Shown: positions 1 through 10,868, counted from the stretch's first letter. The stretch is 64,000 nucleotides of DNA from Sediminibacterium ginsengisoli (GCA_945865545.1 CAMBEQ010000008.1:1-64000); one strand, 5' to 3'. Translations and numbers: made by a program. Notes: generated from the letters alone by a model not told the origin.

Positions 1-324
1 GTAAATATTGATACGCTAGAAAAAAATATGGACAGTGTGATCAACGAATTTAAAAATGGTTTAGTAGGGGAGCGTGAATTTCAAAAAGTAAAAAACCAAA
101 TTACCACTGAATTGGTAAATTCAAAAGCAACCATGGCGGGTATTGCGGAAAGCTTGGCCAACAATGAAGTTTATTTTGGAGATGCCAATTTAATCAATAC
201 AGAATTAGAGAAATACAATAAAGTAACCAGACAGGATGTAATGAATGTGGCTAAAAAATATTTAAATAAAGAAAATCGAGTAGTACTTTATTATTTACCC
301 AAAGAAAAACCAACTGCGAAATAA
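1..324 (+). CDS. M16 family metallopeptidase, C-terminal part (truncated by window start)
   Basis: Frame open from base 1 to the stop at 322-324. Resembles the C-terminal region of M16 peptidases and is followed by a second M16 gene. Confidence 0.75.
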   Translation, partial: VNIDTLEKNMDSVINEFKNGLVGEREFQKVKNQITTELVNSKATMAGIAESLANNEVYFGDANLINTELEKYNKVTRQDVMNVAKKYLNKENRVVLYYLPKEKPTAK

Positions 325-352
325 TTAAGCTTGTACAAATAAAAATAATATT

Positions 353-2419
353 ATGAAAAAATTGATATACATCACCTTATTTACTTTGCCATTGTGTGTG
401 ATGGCGCAAAAGATAGATCGAACCAAGGCGCCCGCTCCCGGCAAGGCGCCACTCATTCAAGTGGCCGATCCTGTTAAGTTTACTTTAGCCAATGGCTTGC
501 AAGTTTTTGTAGTAAAAAACACCAAGCTTCCAAGAGTTTCTGCCACCTTGGCTTTGGATATTGATGGAATTCAAGAAGGGGAGAAGGCTGGTTTTGCAGA
601 TCTTGCCGGTCAATTGCTTAAAAGAGGCACAGAAAAAAAATCAAAAGCTGAATTAGATGAAGCAGTAGAATATCTAGGCGGTAGTTTGTCTACCTCTAGC
701 AGATACGCTTCGGTAAGTTCACTTAAAAATAATTTTCCAAAATTAATGGAGTTGTTGTCAGAAGTTATTTTACATCCAGCCTTAGCTAATGAAGAATTAG
801 AGAAATTGAGAACACAAACCATTTCTGGCATTGAAGCTAGTAAAGATGAACCCGATGCTATTGCCAGCAATGTAGTTAACAAATTGGTTTATGGGGCCAA
901 TCATGCCTATGGAGAAATTACTACTGTAAAAACAGTCAGTGCAGTTAAACTAGAAGATGTAAAAAACTTTGTAAAAACATATTGGATACCTAATAATGCC
1001 TATTTAATTTTTGTAGGCGATATTGAACCAGCAACTGCTAAAGCCTTAGCAGAGAAAAATTTTAATACTTGGGCGAAAGGAAATTATACCAGACCCAATT
1101 ATGAAAAGCCTGCCCTTCCTGCTACTTCTTATATTGCCATTGTGGATCGACCATCATCGGTTCAAAGCCTGGTCTCAGTAGCTTCTACAGTCAACTTAAC
1201 TAAGGGCGCTCCCAATGACATTCCTTCTATAGTCATGAACAATATATTGGGTGGTGGTTCTTCGGGTAGATTATTTTTGAATTTGAGAGAAAAGCATGGG
1301 TTTACTTATGGTGCCTATTCTTCCATTAAGCCCGATTATCAAATTGGTTTTTTCAAAGCCGAATCCTCTGTTAGAAATGAAAAAACAGATAGTGCCATTC
1401 AAGAAATATTTAATGAATTAAATAGTATTCGTAATACTAAGGTGGGCGATACGGAATTAAGTCAAATAAAAAATTATTTGGCAGGTGGCTTTGCCCGTTC
1501 TTTAGAAGATCCTGCTACTATAGCCAACTTTGCATTATCCATTGCAGTGAATCATTTACCAGCTGATTATTACCAAAAGTATTTAACCAATTTGGCAGCA
1601 GTGAATGCATCCAAAGTACAAGATGTGGCCAATGTTTTATTGAACCCTAATAAAATGCATATTGTAATTGTTGGCAATGCAAAACAAATTGCCAAGGGCT
1701 TAGAAAAATATGGTCCAATAAAGTATTTTGATATTGAAGGCAATGAATTAGCCCCACCAGTGGAAGTAAAGGCAGATGCAAGCTTAACCCCAGCCAGTTT
1801 AATGGGAAAAGTAATTTCTGCTATTGGTTCTAAAGAAGCTTTGGCAGCGGTAACGGATGTGCAATTAAAAGGGACAGCCAGTTTGATGGGTCAGACACTC
1901 AATATGGAACAGACTATTATTGTTCCAGGTAATTCAGTGACTACCATGTCTATGGGCGCTATGACCATTATGCGTCAAGCAGTGGTGGATGGCAAATATT
2001 CTGTGAACCAACAAGGGCAGGAAGCGCCAATAACAGAGGATGTAAAAGAGGGTTTAGATGAATCTGCCAACATTGCTCCAGAGCAATTATATTTAACAAA
2101 AGGTTATCAATTAAAAATTGTTGGCGCTGAAAAAATAAATAATAAAGACGCTATTGATGTAGAAGTGACCACGCCGTCAGGGAAAGTTTCTCATCGTTAT
2201 TATGATGCAACTACTTATTTATTAGTTAAAACTTCTAAGTCGGAAGAAGTACCTGGAAGAGGCACGGTTACTCAACAACATTTCTTTAATGCTTACCAGC
2301 AAGTCAATGGAATTCAATTGGCTTCAGATGAGTTGATTGATATGGGGCAGTTAAAAATTACAGTGAAATATTCTAGTATTAAAGTAAACCAAGGATTAAA
2401 AACAAGTGACTTAAAGTAA
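353..2419 (+). CDS. M16 family peptidase (insulinase-like/pitrilysin family, probably non-catalytic subunit) with signal peptide
   Basis: 688 aa ORF; signal peptide MKKLIYITLFTLPLCVMAQ; M16-like 'GGGSSGRLFLNLREKHGFTYGAYS'; no clear HxxEH in the N-terminal half. Confidence 0.85.
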   Translation: MKKLIYITLFTLPLCVMAQKIDRTKAPAPGKAPLIQVADPVKFTLANGLQVFVVKNTKLPRVSATLALDIDGIQEGEKAGFADLAGQLLKRGTEKKSKAELDEAVEYLGGSLSTSSRYASVSSLKNNFPKLMELLSEVILHPALANEELEKLRTQTISGIEASKDEPDAIASNVVNKLVYGANHAYGEITTVKTVSAVKLEDVKNFVKTYWIPNNAYLIFVGDIEPATAKALAEKNFNTWAKGNYTRPNYEKPALPATSYIAIVDRPSSVQSLVSVASTVNLTKGAPNDIPSIVMNNILGGGSSGRLFLNLREKHGFTYGAYSSIKPDYQIGFFKAESSVRNEKTDSAIQEIFNELNSIRNTKVGDTELSQIKNYLAGGFARSLEDPATIANFALSIAVNHLPADYYQKYLTNLAAVNASKVQDVANVLLNPNKMHIVIVGNAKQIAKGLEKYGPIKYFDIEGNELAPPVEVKADASLTPASLMGKVISAIGSKEALAAVTDVQLKGTASLMGQTLNMEQTIIVPGNSVTTMSMGAMTIMRQAVVDGKYSVNQQGQEAPITEDVKEGLDESANIAPEQLYLTKGYQLKIVGAEKINNKDAIDVEVTTPSGKVSHRYYDATTYLLVKTSKSEEVPGRGTVTQQHFFNAYQQVNGIQLASDELIDMGQLKITVKYSSIKVNQGLKTSDLK

Positions 2420-2450
2420 TAAGATTAAGGCACAAAATATTTCTACTATA

Positions 2451-2490
2451 AAAATGTCCCGCTTCGATTGCTCGTTGCGGGACATTTTTT
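2451..2490 (+). terminator. Rho-independent terminator after the M16 genes
   Basis: AAAATGTCCCGC ... GCGGGACATTTTTT inverted repeat (12-bp stem) with T-tract, 30 nt after the stop codon; lies between convergent genes. Confidence 0.85.
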
Positions 2491-2507
2491 ATTCTTGGAT
2501 GAATTTC

Positions 2508-4040
2508 TTATTTAGTGAATCTAATACCGTAACCAATATTAAATATCAATTGATTACCGGTCATATTAGCAAATGTGTTTGCTTTGTCATTTAATCTGTA
2601 AGGGAAGACGACATCTCTATTGGTGCTTTTTATTACGGTAAAATCAATAAAATGTCTATTAGTTCTGTATCCAATTCCGCCGCTTATTGACATCCTGGCG
2701 GCTTTAAGCGCTTCGTCTGCATAAGGAGTGCCGTAATAAGCAGTTCCTGCGCGTATCATCCAATTGGCATCTAATTTTATTTCTGAACCAATTTTAATGT
2801 TAAAATTATTTTTATAAATTTCTTTAATGGTACTATTCAATAAGCTATAATAATTGGTAGATTCATCATCATAGGTATTGGAATAAAATCGAGTAGCAGC
2901 ATAATTTACCCATTCAACATCTGCACTAATAAAACCAAGCGGTTGAGTTGGCTTGCTAGGAGACGCGAAAAAATAACTAGTACTAAAAATTGTTTTTAGT
3001 GGGGTTGCTACCGTGTATTCTCTTTGTCCTGGATAACCATTGTTTAAATCGTCTGAGCTGGCAGATAAAGTGCCTGCATACTTCTCCGTATTGGTGTTCA
3101 TATCCACACTTAATAAATCTCTAAATGAAATCAATTGAGGAGTATGTAAGGAGAATCCGACTCTTAAAAAAGATTCAGGTTTGTAAATAGCACCAAATTT
3201 GGCTCCAATACCCCAACCTTTGGAATTGAATGTTTCATTGATGGAGAAACCGGCAAAATCATTATTAGCATTATTAGTAGCGTCTGTTTCAGAATAATAA
3301 AGTGATTTACTATAATTGATCATAGGCACAATGAAACTTGCTCCTAAGTATAATTTATCTTCCATATTTCCGCCCCAACCAAAAGCCAGTTCATTGTAAC
3401 TGCCGGTTGTAACAGCATCATAATTTTGTTTTACACCTGATGAAATGGGTACTAAACTTTGGTAACCAGTAATGGCTCCACTTGCATTGGCGGTGGTATC
3501 AATTAAATAAGTTCTATAAGCCAATGAGCTTCCAAAAATATAATCACTTAAAGCTGAATTGGTATCTGCTTGATAAGCAATTAATTCTTCTAAATATTTC
3601 TCAGACAAACTACTGTAATTATTTTGTCCATTAAAACTTACACGGTTAGAAAAATCGGCAATTTGATTAAAGGTAACTGAGAAAGCGGTGCTGGTCCAAT
3701 TATTAACTTTTTTCCCTTCTGCTAATACTATTCCAATAGATCCAAAATTAGATTTGCTGTTATTACTAGTATTATTCGTACCACGGTAATCGAACTTATT
3801 GTTTTGAACTAAAAACTTTGGGGTTAATAAAAATTCACTTGATTTATACAAGCCCAATCCAGCAGGATTGATATGATTAGAAGATAAATCTCCGCCCAAT
3901 GAACCCATGGCACCCCCTAAAGCATTACTTCTTGACGTTCCACTTGGATTAAACCAAGATAACCTTAATCCATCTTCCGGATCTTGTGCGTAAGTGGTTA
4001 AACTTGATCCTAGGATGATCAATAAAACTAATTTCTTCAT
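2508..4040 (-). CDS. Outer-membrane beta-barrel protein (OmpP1/FadL- or PorV-like transport protein)
   Basis: 510 aa, signal peptide, 'SRSNALGGAMGSLGGDLSSNHINPAGLGLYKSSEF' N-terminal motif typical of FadL-like OMPs, ends in aromatic-rich beta strands. Confidence 0.75.
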   Translation of the reverse strand: MKKLVLLIILGSSLTTYAQDPEDGLRLSWFNPSGTSRSNALGGAMGSLGGDLSSNHINPAGLGLYKSSEFLLTPKFLVQNNKFDYRGTNNTSNNSKSNFGSIGIVLAEGKKVNNWTSTAFSVTFNQIADFSNRVSFNGQNNYSSLSEKYLEELIAYQADTNSALSDYIFGSSLAYRTYLIDTTANASGAITGYQSLVPISSGVKQNYDAVTTGSYNELAFGWGGNMEDKLYLGASFIVPMINYSKSLYYSETDATNNANNDFAGFSINETFNSKGWGIGAKFGAIYKPESFLRVGFSLHTPQLISFRDLLSVDMNTNTEKYAGTLSASSDDLNNGYPGQREYTVATPLKTIFSTSYFFASPSKPTQPLGFISADVEWVNYAATRFYSNTYDDESTNYYSLLNSTIKEIYKNNFNIKIGSEIKLDANWMIRAGTAYYGTPYADEALKAARMSISGGIGYRTNRHFIDFTVIKSTNRDVVFPYRLNDKANTFANMTGNQLIFNIGYGIRFTK

Positions 4041-4089
4041 AATTTTTATTTATTTAAATACAGGCTTTCAGAATATACGAAATACAATA

Positions 4090-5376
4090 CTATGGATTTT
4101 GACCTCTTCCAGGACGGGCGCTTCCTGCTGAAGTACCCGAACTATTGAAGCCACCACTTCTACCACCAGAGCTATTGATGCTGTTCGTGCTTTGTGGTGC
4201 ACTAAACGAATTAGCTGCTCTATTTTGACTGTTATTAGCGCTGTTATTATTGTTATTAAAATACCTAGCTGGTCTATCAAAACCAGCATTGCCATTAGGG
4301 TTACCATTGCCATTATTTACATTAGCATTATTGGTCACCACTCGTTTTACTAAGCTGCCAAAATTATTATTTACTACAGGGTTGCTTAATGCTCTAGTAT
4401 TGCCAATTGCTGCATTTGAATTGTTATTACTATTGTTGTAACCTCTATTATTTCTGTAAGCACCTAAGGTAACTGCACTATTTTGCATGGAGCGTGTAGC
4501 AATTCTTTGTTGCATATTTCCGCCAAAACCAGGCCTGTTAAAATCATTATTACCTACATAGTAAATTGGACGATAAGGATTCCAGAAGCCTGCATAATAG
4601 GGGTTCCATCCGCCATAGCCAAAACCGCCATAACCAAAACCACCATAACCGAATCCACCACCGAAACCGCCATAGCCGAAACCACCGAATCCACCACCAA
4701 AGCCGCCATAGCCGAAACCACCGCCCCATCCACCAAAACCGCCATAGCCGAAACCACCGCCCCATCCACCAAAACCGCCGAATCCGCCACCCCAGAAAGG
4801 GTCGTATCCAAATCCACCCCATCCACCACCCCAAAAAGGGTCATATCCAAATCCTCCCCAACCTCCATAATAGCCAGCCCATCCAAAACGATTGTTCCAA
4901 AATGGATCCCATCCGCCACCATATCCGAATCCGCCAAATCCACCATAACCCATGCCAAAGCCAATGCTAAAACTTGGATTATTCCAATAGCCAAAATCGT
5001 CAATGCTTGACCATCGATTTCTATTAGCCACCTTTAATCTTAAATAGCGATCGTCTTGATAATTTTGATAATCTTGATATTCTTCACCATCAGTACTTAC
5101 CCCTTCTTGATTGTCGTTGTAATTTTGACTATTGCTTTTATTTTTTTGCTGACTTGAATTATAGTTTTGAGTCTTATTAGCGCCACCCCAATTTTCAGTA
5201 CTAATTATTTTTTTATTGGAGACAATTGTATTAGTATTGTTTGGGGTAGTATATAAATCGTCTGTTGCGATGCTAGTAGATTGCTGTAAACTCGTACATC
5301 CCATTCCTAGTAAACTAAACGTCACTAGGTAGATGGCCATAAGCCTTAAATTAGCGTTCGTTTTAATCTTGTTCAT
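4090..5376 (-). CDS. Putative lipoprotein with long Gly/Phe/Tyr/Trp-rich low-complexity repeat domain
   Basis: 428 aa; lipobox-like LLGMGC; GFGYGGFGGWGGGFGYGGFGG repeats followed by an Asn/Ser-rich C-terminus. Confidence 0.75.
   Translation of the reverse strand: MNKIKTNANLRLMAIYLVTFSLLGMGCTSLQQSTSIATDDLYTTPNNTNTIVSNKKIISTENWGGANKTQNYNSSQQKNKSNSQNYNDNQEGVSTDGEEYQDYQNYQDDRYLRLKVANRNRWSSIDDFGYWNNPSFSIGFGMGYGGFGGFGYGGGWDPFWNNRFGWAGYYGGWGGFGYDPFWGGGWGGFGYDPFWGGGFGGFGGWGGGFGYGGFGGWGGGFGYGGFGGGFGGFGYGGFGGGFGYGGFGYGGFGYGGWNPYYAGFWNPYRPIYYVGNNDFNRPGFGGNMQQRIATRSMQNSAVTLGAYRNNRGYNNSNNNSNAAIGNTRALSNPVVNNNFGSLVKRVVTNNANVNNGNGNPNGNAGFDRPARYFNNNNNSANNSQNRAANSFSAPQSTNSINSSGGRSGGFNSSGTSAGSARPGRGQNP
4703..4774. 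repeat. Exact 36-bp tandem direct repeat (2 copies) inside the Gly-rich gene
   Basis: ccgccatagccgaaaccaccgccccatccaccaaaa at 4703-4738 and again at 4739-4774; encodes a 12-aa FGGWGGGFGYGG unit on the minus strand. Flanked by degenerate copies (about 4600-4960). Confidence 0.9.
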
Positions 5377-5507
5377 TTTGATGTAGTTTAGGTTTTTATA
5401 TGCCCCTTATTTAGCATACATTTGCTACTATAAAGGTACAAAGTTTTAAAATAATTAGCGTATTTCGTACCCTATTTCTTACAATATAAAAAGTTAAGAT
5501 TTATACA

Positions 5508-6986
5508 ATGGCAAAGGAATTAACATCAAGGGCGCAGGATTACTCACAATGGTACAATGACCTAGTTATTAAAGGGGAACTGGCGGATTACAGCGCCGTG
5601 AGAGGATGTATGGTTATTAAGCCTTATGGGTATGCTTTATGGGAAAATATGCGTGACGTTTTAGACAGGATGTTCAAGGAAACTGGGCATCAAAATGCCT
5701 ATTTCCCCCTATTTGTCCCTAAATCACTTTTTGAAGCAGAAGAAAAAAATGCGGAAGGTTTTGCTAAGGAGTGTGCCGTAGTCACTCATTACCGATTAAT
5801 TGCAGATCCTAAAAACAAAGGCAAATTAATGGTTGACCCAGAAGCAAAATTAGAAGAAGAATTAATTGTTCGTCCAACCAGCGAAGCCATTATTTGGAAT
5901 ACCTACAAAACTTGGATTCAATCTTATCGCGACTTGCCCATTTTAGTAAATCAATGGGCCAATGTAGTTAGATGGGAAATGCGGACTCGCTTATTTTTGC
6001 GTACAGCAGAATTTTTATGGCAGGAAGGTCATACGGCTCATGCGACTGCACAAGAAGCCATTGCAGAAACAAAACAAATGTTGGATGTGTACGCAGACTT
6101 TGTTGAAAACTGGATGGCTGTTCCTGTAATAAAAGGAGTAAAAACGGCCAATGAACGTTTTGCTGGCGCTGAAGATACTTTCTGTATTGAAGCTTTAATG
6201 CAAGATGGAAAAGCATTACAAGCTGGGACATCTCATTTTTTAGGACAAAATTTTGCAAAAGCTTTTGATGTAAAGTTTAGCGATCAGAATAATAAACAAG
6301 AATATGTTTGGGCAACCAGCTGGGGCGTAAGCACTCGTTTAATAGGTGGTTTAGTAATGACACATAGCGATGATGAAGGGTTGGTTTTACCACCTCGTAT
6401 AGCACCCATTCAAGTGGTGATTGTTCCTATCTATAAAGGAGAAGAACAAAAAGCGATACTGGATGAAAAAGTAGCGGAGATCGTAAAATCTTTTAAAGCG
6501 GCAGGCATTAGAGTCAAGTATGACAATTCAGATCATGCTAGACCAGGATGGAAATTTGCAGAGTACGAATTAAAAGGAGTGCCGATAAGAATTGCAATTG
6601 GCGCTCGTGACTTAGAAAATAAACAAGTTGAATTGGCGCGTCGAGATACCAAAGAAAAATCTTCCATTGCCATGGAAGGCTTAACACAAACCGTGGAAAC
6701 TTTATTAGTTGAAATTCAATCGAATTTGTTTGAACGTGCCAAAAAATACCGCGATGAGCATATTACCAAAGCAGATAGCTGGGATGAATTTATAAAAATA
6801 TTAGATACCGATGGTGGTTTTGTTTTAGCACATTGGGATGGGACTGCTGAGACAGAAGATAAAATAAAAGAAATAGCTAAGGCTACTATACGTTGCATTC
6901 CTTTAGACAATCCATTGGAAAAGGGCAAATGTATTTTAACTGGAAATGCTTCCACACAAAGAGTATTGTTCGCAAGAGCTTACTAA
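5508..6986 (+). CDS. proS: Prolyl-tRNA synthetase
   Basis: 492 aa class II aaRS; motifs '[58 protein letters not shown]'. Confidence 0.97.
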   Translation: MAKELTSRAQDYSQWYNDLVIKGELADYSAVRGCMVIKPYGYALWENMRDVLDRMFKETGHQNAYFPLFVPKSLFEAEEKNAEGFAKECAVVTHYRLIADPKNKGKLMVDPEAKLEEELIVRPTSEAIIWNTYKTWIQSYRDLPILVNQWANVVRWEMRTRLFLRTAEFLWQEGHTAHATAQEAIAETKQMLDVYADFVENWMAVPVIKGVKTANERFAGAEDTFCIEALMQDGKALQAGTSHFLGQNFAKAFDVKFSDQNNKQEYVWATSWGVSTRLIGGLVMTHSDDEGLVLPPRIAPIQVVIVPIYKGEEQKAILDEKVAEIVKSFKAAGIRVKYDNSDHARPGWKFAEYELKGVPIRIAIGARDLENKQVELARRDTKEKSSIAMEGLTQTVETLLVEIQSNLFERAKKYRDEHITKADSWDEFIKILDTDGGFVLAHWDGTAETEDKIKEIAKATIRCIPLDNPLEKGKCILTGNASTQRVLFARAY

Positions 6987-7005
6987 GATTTAAGTTTCAA
7001 ATTTC

Positions 7006-7746
7006 ATGCGACAAAAACCTATACTAAAAGTACTCGTTCCCTACTTAGAAGGCAAAGTTTTACTTATTGATAAACCTTTGCGTTGGACTTCCTTTGATAT
7101 TGTAAAAAAAGTACGCATACTTACCAGAGTTATTAAAATTGGTCATGCAGGAACTTTAGATCCATTGGCTACCGGGTTGCTTATTATTTGTACGGGTAGT
7201 TTTACCAAACAAATTAATAACTACATGGGTATGTCTAAAGAATATATGGGGACGATGGTTTTGGGAGCGACCACGCCTACTTATGACTTAGAGTCTGAGC
7301 CAGAAAATTTTAAATCTATTGCACATTTAACCAAGGACGAAATACAAAAGGCGACGCTTCCTTTTATTGGTGAAATTTTACAAATGCCACCGCAGCATTC
7401 TGCTATAAAAAAAGATGGGAAAAGATTGTACGAGTCTGCTAGAAAAGGGATTGAAGTAAAAGTAGATCCAAGAAAAGTAAATATGTACAGTTTTGAAATT
7501 ACTCATATTGATTTGCCTACTATTGGATTTAAAGTAGTTTGTTCTACGGGTACTTATATAAGAAGTTTGGTGAAAGATTTTGGTGACGCTTTGCAGGTAG
7601 GTGCCTATATGAGTAGTTTAAGACGAACTAAAATCGGCGACTTTGAAGTAACCAAAGCCATACAATGGCAGGATTTGGAAATAGAAATAGAATCGCTTGT
7701 TGCAACGTCTAATGGTGAAATGAATCAAGACAAAAATTCGGAGTAA
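7006..7746 (+). CDS. truB: tRNA pseudouridine(55) synthase TruB
   Basis: 'LLIDKPLRWTSFDIVKKVR...KIGHAGTLDPLATGLLIICTG' TruB signature. Confidence 0.96.
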   Translation: MRQKPILKVLVPYLEGKVLLIDKPLRWTSFDIVKKVRILTRVIKIGHAGTLDPLATGLLIICTGSFTKQINNYMGMSKEYMGTMVLGATTPTYDLESEPENFKSIAHLTKDEIQKATLPFIGEILQMPPQHSAIKKDGKRLYESARKGIEVKVDPRKVNMYSFEITHIDLPTIGFKVVCSTGTYIRSLVKDFGDALQVGAYMSSLRRTKIGDFEVTKAIQWQDLEIEIESLVATSNGEMNQDKNSE

Positions 7747-7756
7747 TAAAATAATT

Positions 7757-10138
7757 TTAGAATGGTAATCCAATACCAAACTGCAAAGCATAATTATTAA
7801 CCTTTAGGCCATTGGGCTTTGTATCGGACCATTTTAAATTGGCAAGGTCCAACCATCCATTATTGTATAATCGAGTGGGGTCTTTCATTTTCATTGCATA
7901 ATCTACTCGAATAATAAAATAATTAAAGTCAAATCTTATTCCGGTTCCTACTCCAATGGCTAAATCTTTGTAGAGCTTGTCTAATTTAAATCCTGCGGAT
8001 GGATCTATATTGGATTTGTTCGTATTCCAAATATTACCAATATCCGTAAATAAGGCCGAACTTATTTTGTAAGAACCTAATTGTAATACTGGAAAACGAT
8101 ATTCGAAATTGGTTTCTAATTGTATGTCCCCAAAGCGATCAAAGTTTTGATTTTTTGAACTGGTATCGTAGAATCGAGAACTACCTAGTCCTAATTGCCT
8201 TAGCCCCCATGCGCGCATACTATAGGGACCACCAGCAGTAAATTGTTTGAAAAAAGGTAATTGTCCTTTTAAAGTGGGGTCTTTGCTATAATTGTTTCCC
8301 CAGCCACCCATAAAGCGCCATGCCAATTCGGTGTAGGTGAATTTGTATAATTTCCTTATCTCCAGTTCGGCCTTAATGTACCTGTAAATACGTTTTTGAA
8401 TGTCAGTGGAAATACCAAGTAATCCACCTGCTTCCTCCATGCCAAATCTAAAATAATTATTTTCATTAGGATGATTTAATGAAGGGCCAGAATGAATAAA
8501 ACTTAATGTCTGACTAATTACATTTCCTTCATTAAAAGAAGACCTCAAAAATGGATTCAGTATTAAAAGACTATCTAATTTGCTAAATTTAGTAATGTGG
8601 TACAATTCAATATTTAACGGTCTATAGATCCAAGTATTATCTGATCCGTTTTTATTTTTCTTTGTTTCATATCCCCAGCTAGCCGTAATGGATTTTAGTT
8701 GGTAATAGCTAAGTCTATCAATATAGGCTCCATTTAAAGAAAAATTGGTTCTGGTAGCATTAGGATAATTGGCCTGTTTCGAAACAAAGGGAATAAGTAA
8801 ATTGGGAAAGCTGTAGGTATGCCCTATATTCAATAATAAAGTTTGCGTTAAATTTCCATTTCCATTATTTACATTGAGTTCAATGCCACTTCTTAAATTG
8901 GTGATGGATGGAATTGATTTTCTTTGAACATTTTTATCTCGATAAGTAAAGCTAGTGGATAAGCCAAGCAAGTCGCCTGCGATTAATTGAGAATTATTTT
9001 TACTTCCTTCTACATCAAAACTAAAACTATGCCTTAGCGCCGGTACTAAAAAATAGTGTAAATAAATACTGTCATTTTTTAAAGTAGTTCTGCCATCAAT
9101 TTGCTGCCAGGCACCAAGGCTACTAAAATTATTTAGGGTTTGGTAATACATCCTTTCATTAAAAAGATCGCCTTTTTTAATAATAGATTGTTGATCAAAT
9201 AAGTTGGACTTAAATTTTGGTGTATTGTATTGATTAATGATGTTTCCAGAAAATTCATATCGGGGTAATTTTTTTATTAAAATACTATCTGGATTATCGG
9301 CTAATTTTAAATCGCTATAAAATATTTGTTGTCCAATTGGGTAGGGTTTGGTCACTATATTGGAGCTATTGCGCAGTTGAAAAGTAATTTTCCAACTTGG
9401 ATTTTCTTTTTCTTTTTGTTTGGCAGTTTGCACTTGAATCATTTGGCCAAGTGGGTCTAAGTTTAATTGCATCAACTGTTGATTCAAAGTGTCTACTTCT
9501 GCAAATATTTTTTCTTTAGTGAAAAAATAATATCCCTTACTTCTAAACAATTCAACCAATCTATCTAATTCATTGTTAATTGATTCATTTGAAAAAGCCA
9601 TTCCTTTTTTGATATAAGCGTCTGCCTTATTTTTGATGGCTATTTCTTGAAGCGCTCTATCTGTAATTTTATACACCACAGTATCAATTACTGTTTTTTT
9701 ATTTAACTGAATATTCATTGTCAAATACACCCTCCACTCTTCATTCACTGTATCTATTTTAACTACTGGGGTTAATAGGGGATGGCTGTAACCTTTTGTA
9801 GATAAGTAGGCTTGCATGAATTGAACGGTACGTAGCACTTTATCAGCTTGGAAGTAACTAGGTTGCACGACTGTATTAAAAACGCCAAATTGCCTAATTC
9901 GTTTCACTTTAAGGCTATCATCCCAATAGTTATCAATAGCTAACTCTATCTCTTGTAATTCTTTTTTACTTTCGGGGTCTTGAATTACTACTTTGTTCTC
10001 AAATACAAAGGCAATTTGTTTAGGATAGTCATGAATTGTCGCCTTTTTGATATCCGCACAAGCATTTAATAAAAATAAAAGGCCTAGTAGGTAAAATCTT
10101 GCGAAGAAACTAATATTTTTAACTCTCCGTAAATGCAT
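7757..10138 (-). CDS. BamA/TamA-family outer-membrane lipoprotein (TamL-like)
   Basis: About 794 aa; start chosen at MHLRRVKN (ORF track begins at 10165); lipobox LLNAC; POTRA-like N-terminus and C-terminal barrel with 'GGPYSMRAWGLRQLGLG' and 'GTGIRFDFNYFIIRVDYAMKMKDP'. Confidence 0.85.
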   Translation of the reverse strand: MHLRRVKNISFFARFYLLGLLFLLNACADIKKATIHDYPKQIAFVFENKVVIQDPESKKELQEIELAIDNYWDDSLKVKRIRQFGVFNTVVQPSYFQADKVLRTVQFMQAYLSTKGYSHPLLTPVVKIDTVNEEWRVYLTMNIQLNKKTVIDTVVYKITDRALQEIAIKNKADAYIKKGMAFSNESINNELDRLVELFRSKGYYFFTKEKIFAEVDTLNQQLMQLNLDPLGQMIQVQTAKQKEKENPSWKITFQLRNSSNIVTKPYPIGQQIFYSDLKLADNPDSILIKKLPRYEFSGNIINQYNTPKFKSNLFDQQSIIKKGDLFNERMYYQTLNNFSSLGAWQQIDGRTTLKNDSIYLHYFLVPALRHSFSFDVEGSKNNSQLIAGDLLGLSTSFTYRDKNVQRKSIPSITNLRSGIELNVNNGNGNLTQTLLLNIGHTYSFPNLLIPFVSKQANYPNATRTNFSLNGAYIDRLSYYQLKSITASWGYETKKNKNGSDNTWIYRPLNIELYHITKFSKLDSLLILNPFLRSSFNEGNVISQTLSFIHSGPSLNHPNENNYFRFGMEEAGGLLGISTDIQKRIYRYIKAELEIRKLYKFTYTELAWRFMGGWGNNYSKDPTLKGQLPFFKQFTAGGPYSMRAWGLRQLGLGSSRFYDTSSKNQNFDRFGDIQLETNFEYRFPVLQLGSYKISSALFTDIGNIWNTNKSNIDPSAGFKLDKLYKDLAIGVGTGIRFDFNYFIIRVDYAMKMKDPTRLYNNGWLDLANLKWSDTKPNGLKVNNYALQFGIGLPF

Positions 10139-10142
10139 ATCC

Positions 10143-10868
10143 ATGATCAATAATAGTGAGCTCAAATATATTCAATCTTTTGCCCATAAAAAACATTGGG
10201 CGGAAGAATCTACGTTTATAGTAGAAGGACCGAAAATGGTACAGGAGCTTTTAAGAAGTAATTGGACCATTAAAAAGATATATGCTACCTCAGATTGGAT
10301 TCAAGGACAAGGGGTATTGCCCGTCCCCGTGATAGAAGTAGATCAAATCATGCTGGAGCGAATGAGTCAAATGCAAACACCTCATCAAGTAATTGCTTTT
10401 GCAGAAAAAGACACATTTTTAAAGCAAATGCCTTTTGATGAAACCTTCTCGCTTTTATTAGATGGAATACAGGACCCGGGCAATTTGGGGACCATCATTA
10501 GAACGGCGGACTGGTTTGGGGTGAAGCAGATTTTAGTTTCTGAGGATACTGCTGGCTTTTACAATCCAAAAGTGCTTCAAAGCACCATGGGTAGTTGTTT
10601 TAGAGTTAGGGTAGAGTCGGTTAATTTAGAAACAATTGTTAAAGCCACCGCTTTGCCTGTTTATGGTGCTCAATTAAATGGAACATCCATGTACGAAACA
10701 GCCATTGCCCCCACTGGTTTTTTGATGATTGGAAATGAATCTAAAGGAATTGGAAATCATTTAATAAAATATGTTACGCATCCTATAAAAATTCCTAAAT
10801 ATGGCAATGCGGAGTCATTGAATGCGGCAGTAGCCACAGGTATCATCTTATCCCATTGGAAAGTCTAA
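10143..10868 (+). CDS. TrmH/SpoU-family RNA 2'-O-methyltransferase
   Basis: SpoU motifs 'LLLDGIQDPGNLGTIIRTADWFGV', 'IGNESKGI', 'IPKYGNAESLNAAVATGIILSHW'. Confidence 0.95.
   Translation: MINNSELKYIQSFAHKKHWAEESTFIVEGPKMVQELLRSNWTIKKIYATSDWIQGQGVLPVPVIEVDQIMLERMSQMQTPHQVIAFAEKDTFLKQMPFDETFSLLLDGIQDPGNLGTIIRTADWFGVKQILVSEDTAGFYNPKVLQSTMGSCFRVRVESVNLETIVKATALPVYGAQLNGTSMYETAIAPTGFLMIGNESKGIGNHLIKYVTHPIKIPKYGNAESLNAAVATGIILSHWKV

Noticed and set aside
28-324. ORF track start at 28 taken as a complete 98-aa gene
   Set aside because: The frame is open to base 1 and resembles the end of an M16 peptidase, so this is a truncated gene rather than a small protein.
4600-4960. Repeated about 36-bp units that could be taken for a CRISPR array
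   Set aside because: Units are directly tandem without unique spacers, lie in frame, and encode FGGWGGGFGYGG-type peptide repeats.
4068-5010. Several long overlapping ORFs on both strands (4068-4313, 4250-4441, 4483-5010, 4550-4834, 4554-5003, 4566-4970)
   Set aside because: They are shadow frames of the low-complexity Gly-rich gene: extreme composition, no initiation context, and incompatible overlaps.
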